From an uncultured Thermogutta sp. (GTDB lineage: Bacteria > Planctomycetota > Planctomycetia > Pirellulales > Thermoguttaceae), in NCBI GenBank assembly GCA_937128505.1, contig CAKZMM010000084.1:62001-126000 (forward strand): a stretch of 64,000 nt of DNA. The letters run 5' to 3'. Within the stretch, counting starts at the first letter, position 1; each line of letters begins with the position of its first letter. The notes beneath the pieces were generated by a model that was not told the DNA's origin, ran no database searches, and was given only the letters and a program-made list of their open reading frames with translations. Positions 57,360 to 64,000 of this stretch are shown piece after piece. The translations under genes and the position numbers were made by a program.

Positions 57360-60300
57360 TTATTGCTGACCTCGGTCCTGCAAAAGCGGTTCAATTCCAT
57401 GGCCCAAGGCCGGTGAAATTTCCGGGGGCAAAGGCACAGCCGCAGCCCTTTGTTTGGAACCAAGCCAAAGCTGCCGGTGGGCGCCGTCGGGGATTCGATC
57501 AAGAATCACTTTTTTCCGGCCCGCCAAAATCTTTTCAATCATCCGCCAGTAGTTTTCTATCAGGGCTGAATCCGGGTATTGACTAAAGGCAGAATTTACG
57601 GCGACAATCCGCTTCGCCTCCCCGCTGGCACGCTCTACCCGCTCGCTTGCCTGGGCTTCCGCCCGCAGCAGCCGCTGGGCCGATTCCCCCCGGGCACGAG
57701 ACTGCGTTTGATATTGGTAGGCTTCCGCCTTATTAATCTGCGCTTCCTTCTGCTCGCGGGCTGAGGCAACCTCGCGGAAGCTCGGTACCACTTCCAGCGG
57801 CGGGTGAACATCCCCCAGCCGAACTCCTTCCAACTCGAAACCGGTCTGGTATCTTGCCAAAATCTCGCGAAGCCTCAGCATGATCGCCGCCTCGATCGTG
57901 GTGCGATCCTCGTTGAGAATGCTGTCGGCCGGGTAGGCGGTCAGTACCTCTCGAAGGGCTGCCTCCCCAAGGGCGCGGACCAATCGATCCCATTTGGCGC
58001 CGTAGTCGCGACGTGCTGAGCCCATCCACCTTCCGATCGCCCAACGGAAGCCATCGGCCACGAATCGATAAGCGATTTGAAAATCCGATATCGGCGCTTC
58101 GGTGGATTCTGCACCCTCGAACGCCAAATCTCGTAGGTTTGCGGCGGATTGAAAGCCGATTGCATCTCCCCCCGCAATGGACTGCGTACCTGGCACAGTG
58201 GAAGCATAATCCACACGATTTGAGTGCGAGGGGTTAAAAAACCCGCTTTCTGGAGCAAAATTTCCAAAAAGTTGAGCCCCTCCCTGAGCTGCTTCAACCT
58301 GCCCAGTATTTTCCGAATTCCTTGCTTCAGCAAGGGCAGCAGGATTCTTGGCCAGCGCGCTTCCAAACGAGATGTTCCAATCCATCAGCTCGGCACCGAC
58401 CGAAAATAATGCTCGCATCGGATCCGCAACCCGATATTGTACGACCAAATTTATATCGACAAGCGTCTCGTCCCCCATCAGCAGGATGGCTTCGTCGGCG
58501 TATCGGATGCGGCGACCGGCGCGATGTTGCACATTCCATTCGTACGCCGGTGGTTCACTCAAGCCCCCAGCGTGGGTGCGGAAACCGATTTCAACGCGCC
58601 GTACTTCCGCAGGTCGCACCACCCAATGGGTGCCAAAAGGGGAGGGCCAGCGGAAGTGCAAGCCAGGCAGCCGCAGCGAGTCCTCTGCCCGGCCAAAATG
58701 CTGGACAATTGCAACCTCACCTAGCCGCACCATGAAAAGCCCCGTACTTAGGTAAGCAAGCAACACACCCCCACTGGCGACGGCCAATACCCAGCGGTTC
58801 GTACAAAAAGCCTTGAAGCGTTCCCAACGTTCCAGCAGTTCTCGTCGGTCGACCAGCAACCGCAACGAATTGAGGACTACTGCCAACGAACTCCCTTGAT
58901 GAACCACCGCCGCTAACACCGGCGAAAGCCAGCCTAACCCGGCTGCCGCAATCGCCAGCACGTTAAAAATTAAGGCAAAACCAATAATGTTCTGCCAAAT
59001 AACACGAAGGACCTTTCGCCCCTTCTCAATAGCTTGCGGCAACTTGCGGAGGTCATCCCCAATCAAAACCAAGCCTGCACTGTTAATGGCTACGGCAGTG
59101 CCGATCTCGGCCATAGCCACCCCGACATCGGCGGCCACCAAGGCAGGTGCGTCATTGATTCCATCGCCCACCATGACGACCGGTGATGCTTCTTGACGCA
59201 GGCGATGAATCTGCTCGACCTTCTCTTCGGGAAGCAGGCCGGAATGAACTTCTTCGATTCCAAGCCGTCTGGCTACGGCAGCGGCTGGGGCTGCATGATC
59301 CCCCGTCAAAATCACCAGTCGCGATACACCGAGGCGTCGGAGCTGATCAACAGCCTCGGCCGTCTCCGGACGTAAAGTGTCCCGGACCGCAATCGCCCCG
59401 ATGACTTGGCCATTGTGGGCAACGAATACGACCGTAGTCCCTGCACCTCGCAGGCGTTCGGCTTCCTGCAGGAGTTCTGGCCCAATCTGAGCGCCATGTT
59501 GCTCGATGAAACGGAAATTACCGACGCGGATCCAATCCGAGCCGATTTGTGCTTCTGCCCCAAGCCCCGGGAAAACCTGGAAAGCTTCCACTAAAGGGGG
59601 CACCAGCCCCTCAGTCTGCGCTTGCTGCCATATCAAGCGAGCAATCGCATGTTCCGAGTTTTGCTCCACAGCAGCCGCAAGTTCAAGGAGGTTTGCTCGG
59701 TTCCAGCCGGGCGCCGGCACAATATCGGCGATTTTAAGTCGGGCTAAAGTCAGTGTTCCCGTCTTATCAAAAACGACACAACGCACACGCCCGATCGTTT
59801 CCAAAACGCTCCCGCCTTTGACCAGTACCCCGCGGCGAACCAACCCCCCGATGCCTGCCGCGATAGCCGCCGGAGTGGCCAGCACCAGTGCACACGGGCA
59901 GGCGACCACAAGTACCGCCACCGCCCGGAGCAGCTCGCCCGTAACAAGCCAAGTAATGCCGCCAATTGCCAGCACAATCGGAACGAAGTAACTCGCATAC
60001 CGATCGGCCAAACGTTCCGAGGGGGCTTTGGCCTCTTCAGCCCGTTCGACGAGGTGGATGATTTGCTCCAGCCGTGTATCCGGCCCGATCCGCTCCACGG
60101 CGATTTCAATCGCCCCGTACAGGTTAATCGTGCCGGCATACACCTCATCCCCTACCCCCTTATCAACGGGAACCGATTCACCTGTGATGGGACTTTCATC
60201 GATCGAGGAGCTTCCCCGAAGTATACGCCCGTCCACCGGAATACGTTCCCCCGGACGCACAATCACTACATCGTCCAATCGGATCTCTTCGACGGGCACC

Positions 60301-61319
60301 AGCCACTCGTGTTCATGTACGTTTAACTCATCCGCCTCGTGCTCATGGGTGTTTGAATCATCGGCGATCACCTCCGTGGTGTTGCCGGACTCAGAAAATG
60401 ACCCCGACGAAGCGTGCTCGGTTTTCCGGGGATTTAACGGCTTGTTAGGTGTCGGGTTATCAGCGTTTTCGGCATCGCCGGCAGTGCCTTCTTCCCCGGA
60501 CCCGGAGGAGCGATTGGTCAGATCTCCTGAATCTGGTTTCTCTGAATGCGGGGGATGATTTTTTAACTGGGAGCGATGATCTGGCGTCCTGCTTTCGCCC
60601 GGCGAGTGATCCGCCTTCTGGCCGAGGGCTGCCCCACTACCGGGGAATGTGCCCCAGCTTGCGGAAGAATCCGGAATCGGTGATGTCGACCGATCGCCAG
60701 TTCCAAAGTCCTTTCCTTTATCTTGTCCACTTGTCGGATCAGTATCCGGTCGCGGAAGCTCGCGGTGCGAAGCCCCGGGGTGCGCAGGCTTTTGCCGATG
60801 CGACGGGAGATCTTCCGCACGATGCAAGTCGTGCGAGTGATCGGAGAAGCGGGAGTGCCCGTGTCGTCGCCGTACTCGCGCAACCTCAGGCCGTAGGGCA
60901 AGCAGCGCAGTGATGCCGGCACGCGTCCGCCCAATGGCGAAATGCTCCAAACTCTCGCCAATCAGGACAATGAAAATCACCTCCGCAGCGACCAAATATA
61001 ATGACGGATCTTCTTGGGCTTTACCGAGGATTAGCGCCGCCAGGGCGGCCAAGCTGACGGCCAAATTTGCGGAGATTTTCCCCCGGGCCAATGCCCCTGC
61101 GGCCTCAAGATAAACAGGCAGCCCCCCAATCAGGGCCACGAGCACCGCCAGGTCAAAACCGGCAATGGATTGGAGCTTACCCGTGAGGTATAAGACAAGA
61201 CCAAGGCCCGCAAGGCCCGTCAGCAGTAAATGCCGTCGATGAGGATCCTTAAGCACCTGCAACATAACGTCCCAATTAAACGGTGATCTTAACTCCGCGC
61301 AAGAGCACGCCGTCGTCAC
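57360..61319 (-). CDS. P1B-type heavy-metal ATPase fused to a C-terminal SPFH (HflK-like) domain
   Basis: 1319 residues in one frame from a GTG at 61319; an ATG at 61265 is possible. Residues 30-140 hold the first four helices. The actuator domain follows, with its loop TGE at 379-381. CPC (474-476) is the membrane metal site, DKTGT (Asp518) the phosphorylated Asp, and GDGIND is at 718-723. The eighth helix carries HQGSS (His807). There is no N-terminal CxxC metal domain apart from CSC at the start. A second half begins with another helix (about 843-862) leading into [19 protein letters not shown] and an SPFH domain with a coiled coil ([20 protein letters not shown]) that ends in KKVILDR. Two long insertions are present: residues 150-338 (His-rich) and about 979-1110 (inside the SPFH part). 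It is the first gene of the operon with hflC and hflK. Metal not identified; the CPC plus His807 pattern does not match the standard Cu or Zn subgroups exactly. Confidence 0.9.
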   Translation of the reverse strand: MTTACSCAELRSPFNWDVMLQVLKDPHRRHLLLTGLAGLGLVLYLTGKLQSIAGFDLAVLVALIGGLPVYLEAAGALARGKISANLAVSLAALAALILGKAQEDPSLYLVAAEVIFIVLIGESLEHFAIGRTRAGITALLALRPEVARVRRRHGHSRFSDHSHDLHRAEDLPSHRQKPAHPGASHRELPRPDTDPTSGQDKGKDFGTGDRSTSPIPDSSASWGTFPGSGAALGQKADHSPGESRTPDHRSQLKNHPPHSEKPDSGDLTNRSSGSGEEGTAGDAENADNPTPNKPLNPRKTEHASSGSFSESGNTTEVIADDSNTHEHEADELNVHEHEWLVPVEEIRLDDVVIVRPGERIPVDGRILRGSSSIDESPITGESVPVDKGVGDEVYAGTINLYGAIEIAVERIGPDTRLEQIIHLVERAEEAKAPSERLADRYASYFVPIVLAIGGITWLVTGELLRAVAVLVVACPCALVLATPAAIAAGIGGLVRRGVLVKGGSVLETIGRVRCVVFDKTGTLTLARLKIADIVPAPGWNRANLLELAAAVEQNSEHAIARLIWQQAQTEGLVPPLVEAFQVFPGLGAEAQIGSDWIRVGNFRFIEQHGAQIGPELLQEAERLRGAGTTVVFVAHNGQVIGAIAVRDTLRPETAEAVDQLRRLGVSRLVILTGDHAAPAAAVARRLGIEEVHSGLLPEEKVEQIHRLRQEASPVVMVGDGINDAPALVAADVGVAMAEIGTAVAINSAGLVLIGDDLRKLPQAIEKGRKVLRVIWQNIIGFALIFNVLAIAAAGLGWLSPVLAAVVHQGSSLAVVLNSLRLLVDRRELLERWERFKAFCTNRWVLAVASGGVLLAYLSTGLFMVRLGEVAIVQHFGRAEDSLRLPGLHFRWPSPFGTHWVVRPAEVRRVEIGFRTHAGGLSEPPAYEWNVQHRAGRRIRYADEAILLMGDETLVDINLVVQYRVADPMRALFSVGAELMDWNISFGSALAKNPAALAEARNSENTGQVEAAQGGAQLFGNFAPESGFFNPSHSNRVDYASTVPGTQSIAGGDAIGFQSAANLRDLAFEGAESTEAPISDFQIAYRFVADGFRWAIGRWMGSARRDYGAKWDRLVRALGEAALREVLTAYPADSILNEDRTTIEAAIMLRLREILARYQTGFELEGVRLGDVHPPLEVVPSFREVASAREQKEAQINKAEAYQYQTQSRARGESAQRLLRAEAQASERVERASGEAKRIVAVNSAFSQYPDSALIENYWRMIEKILAGRKKVILDRIPDGAHRQLWLGSKQRAAAVPLPPEISPALGHGIEPLLQDRGQQ

Positions 61320-62521
61320 CTGCTGGTTTTTGCAGCGGTGCCGCCGGGTGCATCACAGCCTCTGCGAATCTGATATCGATAACCTTCCTAAAATTCCTCC
61401 TAATGCGTTTCCCAGCTCGAAAGTTCGCGATTGCGAGCATTTCGAAATATGGCCCCGCAAGCGCGAGAAACCTGTGGGTTGCATGAGGCGTTGGCGGATT
61501 CTGCAATCCCGGGAAATGAAAGCATGTGGAAAACTTCAACCGATTTATCCCTGCCTCCAAGCGGGTGTGAATGTACCGGCAAATTCCCGGCTTTGCGACC
61601 GCCCCGGTTTTCTACTCGGCTGCCGGAAGATGTCCTCCGGAAAAACCAGGGCAAATTCAAATTGCAAGGCCCCCCTCGCTAACATTATAAGCCCGTTTTA
61701 TCGCCATCACAATTTCGGCAAGGGACCGGTAAATTCGGGGAGAATTTGGGAAGAATTTTCCGCAGCTCCGTGTCTCAATGGTGGTAGATACGGTATCAAA
61801 AGCACGGGGTTTGGGGGCTGCGTTCCTGTGTATCGGAGGCTACCCAGGACTTCAAACGGCTTAAAACAGTCCAACCTAGTCAAAACCTCATTACAATTCA
61901 GCTTGGTCAGAACATGTGAATGGCCCGCGAGGTGGCAGGCTCGCGCCGGGGGTTACTGCGACTCTCCATACTTTCTCTTGTAAAAAACTTCACGCTGGTG
62001 GAAATAATTTGCTGCCGTGCCTAACTGATGGTGTCTGAAAGGGGCCTTGTGTGAATGATGAATCCAGAAATCTCATAGCGGCAAGGGATGCTTTGACTGC
62101 AGAGACATGTGCATACGGTTAATCCCCCTTTGTGCGGGAGAATTTGAGCTGCGGCAAACGCTGGGTGGTTACGCAACATCTCCGGGATTAGCTTCGTTGG
62201 GTGAATCCAGCGGTGTGGTGGGTTCGAGCCCCGACGCTAGCAGCCACTCACGTCGGAGCTTCCATACCCCGGCGAGCTTCTCTCCTCGACAAATAAACCG
62301 GATCGGTGCGGCGCCAACTAGTGAGAATCTCGAAGCTCTCCTCGCAAAGCTCTCATGACGGCGTGGTCATGTCGCACATGTCCTGCGCAGGCCTCTAACG
62401 GCTCCGCTGGGCCATGTTTTTAAACACCGTTTACAGATGTTTTTTCCCACTTTAAAATACTGACTTAACAAGACGCCTTTTTAGGGATTTTCGGGGAGCC
62501 TAGTTCAGAGGGGATCTGCTT
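61320..62521. other. Divergent intergenic region
   Basis: About 1.2 kb between the ATPase operon (minus) and the isomerase-like gene (plus). At 61923-61946 there is a segment like the one at 11793. At 62212-62246 a T-arm-like ggttcgagcc occurs but no acceptor stem pairs with it. No gene or RNA is supported. Confidence 0.5.
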
Positions 62522-64000
62522 ATGTTTCGGCGCAATTCGACGGCCGGTTGTTGCCTTTCCAAACATGATCTGATCGCGGATGAGGCCACTGCGAATTTGT
62601 GTCGTCGCGATTTCCTGGTTGCAGGATCTTCTGCGGTTGCCGGCAGTGTGTTAACCCGATTTGGGAGAACGGAAACTTCCAGTGATTTTGGTCGGCATCG
62701 CGCGCCGGAAATCAAGCCACTGCTCGTTCAACCGGTGTTTAACTGCGAGATTTATCCTCGAAAGGAGGCAACCAGTTGGCGGGTCACCGGTGCCATTCAG
62801 GACGAAACCCAATTGCAGGCGGAGGAGGAGCACATTCGCCGGGATTTAGCGGCCATGGCCCAAGCTGCCGACTTCCCGTTGAAATTCGCCCCCCTAGTTA
62901 CCGTACGCAATGTTGAGGAAGCCACCGCTGCCGCCTCGCGGCCTTGCGACGTGATGCTGATTTATGCCGCAAGACGGAACGTTCCGATCCTAGAGGCGCT
63001 AGTTCGGCCTAGGCCGTGGAATCTGATGTTCGTCCGGCATCGCTCAGGTCCCCTTTACTACATGTACATTGGTGCTCATGTGCACTTCTTGCGGAAGCGT
63101 CGGGATTTCTTCGCAGAACCCGGGATGAGCGTCGAGGATATCGTGGTGGATGATACAGCGGAGCTGCTTTGGCGCTTGCGGGCACTTCTTGCCCTGAAGA
63201 ATACCTTCGGAAAGCGAATTGTGGCCATTGGTGGTCCTGCCGGTTGGGGAGCGGATGGGGCGGAAGCGCCCAAGCGGGCTCAAGAGGTGTGGAAGTTTGA
63301 ATATCACACGGTGACCTACCCTGAGTTAGGCGAAAGGCTAAAGAGGGCCTATGCGGATGAAAAACTCGTGGCTTGGAGTCGGCAAAAAGCTGCCGATTAC
63401 CTCCAGGCACCGGGAGTTTCGCTGGAAACCCCGCGAGAGTTTGTAGATCGCGCCTTTTTATTGACCGAGGTATTTCAGCAGATCATGGATGAGGTCGAAG
63501 CGGACGCGATCACCGTCGGTCAATGCATGAGTGTGATCATGCCGATTACAGAGACGACGGCGTGTCTGCCTTTAGGTCTCCTTAACGACGCCGGTTACTT
63601 GGCTTTTTGCGAGTCGGACTTTGTGGCGATTCCCGCAGGGATTCTGCTGCACTACGTCTCGGGGAAACCAGTGTTTTTCTGCAATCCCTCTCTTCCGCAC
63701 AAAGGGATCGTGACGGTCTCCCATTGCACGGCACCTCGCCGGATGAACGGCCAAACCCTGGAGCCGGTGCGGATCCTCACCCATTATGAATCGGATTATG
63801 GTGCGGCCCCAAAGGTGGAGATGCGACGCGGCGAGCCGGTCACAGTGATTGATGCCGATTTTGCGGGCCGACGTTGGTTGGGTTTTGAGGCCACGATACT
63901 TGACGCACCGTTTTTTGAAATTTGTCGCACGCAATTGGATTTAGAAATCCGCGGAGATTGGCAAAAGCTACTCCAAGAAATACGCGGTTTCCATTGGATG
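62522..64000 (+). CDS. Tat-exported L-fucose/L-arabinose isomerase-like protein (partial, runs past the window end)
   Basis: At least 493 codons with no stop before the window edge. AGAGGGG lies about eight bases before the ATG. The signal is twin-arginine (NLCRRDFLVAGSSAVAGSVL). The mature part has two domains resembling sugar isomerases of the FucI/AraA fold: an N-terminal part with MLIYAARRNVPILEAL and a central region with VIMPITETTACLPLGLL, followed by CESDFVAIPAGILLHYVSGKP, which recalls the CExD metal-binding segment of fucose isomerases, and VTVSHCTAPRRMNG with a His at a plausible metal position. The fit is by motif only. Exported relatives of this kind seem characteristic of planctomycetes, and their reaction is not known. 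The 3' end is missing. Confidence 0.78.
   Translation, partial: MFRRNSTAGCCLSKHDLIADEATANLCRRDFLVAGSSAVAGSVLTRFGRTETSSDFGRHRAPEIKPLLVQPVFNCEIYPRKEATSWRVTGAIQDETQLQAEEEHIRRDLAAMAQAADFPLKFAPLVTVRNVEEATAAASRPCDVMLIYAARRNVPILEALVRPRPWNLMFVRHRSGPLYYMYIGAHVHFLRKRRDFFAEPGMSVEDIVVDDTAELLWRLRALLALKNTFGKRIVAIGGPAGWGADGAEAPKRAQEVWKFEYHTVTYPELGERLKRAYADEKLVAWSRQKAADYLQAPGVSLETPREFVDRAFLLTEVFQQIMDEVEADAITVGQCMSVIMPITETTACLPLGLLNDAGYLAFCESDFVAIPAGILLHYVSGKPVFFCNPSLPHKGIVTVSHCTAPRRMNGQTLEPVRILTHYESDYGAAPKVEMRRGEPVTVIDADFAGRRWLGFEATILDAPFFEICRTQLDLEIRGDWQKLLQEIRGFHWM

Noticed and set aside
60028-60913. Long plus-strand frames opposite the metal ATPase
   Set aside because: Antisense shadows of the His-rich insertion; no start context or motif.
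57360-61319. Two separate genes read through by a missed stop
   Set aside because: The frame is continuous through the junction (about 58790-58870) with family-consistent sequence on both sides and no start context at the SPFH helix; kept as a fusion.
62212-62246. tRNA or tmRNA 3' end (ggttcgagcc followed by cgctagcagcca)
   Set aside because: The T-stem is imperfect and no upstream strand complements the would-be acceptor (no tgctagc-like sequence within 150 bases).

Overview
The window looks like a chromosomal segment of a planctomycete, probably of the Pirellulales type. This rests on gene content only, because no rRNA or tRNA is visible. The signs are several enzymes of normally cytoplasmic families carrying twin-arginine (Tat) export signals (three DegT/DnrJ aminotransferases, a Gfo/Idh/MocA oxidoreductase, a sugar-isomerase-like protein), a protein resembling the planctomycete family DUF1598, a XylR-type regulator, extracellular glycan-degrading enzymes, and long gene-poor gaps. 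About a third of the window is non-coding, and several gaps contain short degenerate tandem repeats.

Layout. 1-6.3 kb: a small membrane protein, a cytoplasmic sugar aminotransferase (minus), ribose-phosphate pyrophosphokinase and a P-II protein whose position 51 is Phe. 6.9-19.5 kb (all minus): a secreted clan GH-A-like glycosidase, a lipoprotein with three RidA-like domains, an exported Gfo/Idh/MocA protein and three exported PLP aminotransferases. A XylR-like regulator diverges from these at 20.7 kb. 22.6-26.1 kb (plus): a Ser/Thr kinase, an ECF sigma factor and a membrane protein that is probably its partner. 27.5-37.3 kb: a small secreted protein, then a minus-strand set (double alpha/beta-hydrolase, GH127 beta-L-arabinofuranosidase, HAD phosphatase) and a secreted beta-helix protein. 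37.7-44.9 kb: a polytopic GT-C-like membrane protein, convergent with a MacB/LolD-type ABC exporter and an HlyD adaptor. 46.4-50.7 kb (plus): GalT, an inositol-monophosphatase-like enzyme and a GHMP kinase that closely resembles the kinase domain of plant L-arabinokinase. 51.2-53.7 kb: the DUF1598-like exported protein and a primary-type sigma factor. 54.5-61.3 kb (minus): a four-gene operon of a P1B-type metal ATPase fused to an SPFH/HflK domain, HflC, HflK and a small anchored protein. 62.5 kb to the end: an exported protein of the L-fucose/L-arabinose isomerase type, cut by the window edge.

Functional themes. (1) Plant-type glycan breakdown, possibly arabinan, with sugar-1-phosphate activation. 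(2) A possible cell-envelope amino-sugar or aminocyclitol chemistry made of Tat-exported PLP and NAD(P) enzymes plus a lipid-anchored Rid protein. (3) A metal-transport module in which the exporter is physically joined to an HflK-like SPFH domain. The third is the most unusual feature of the window and the second is next.
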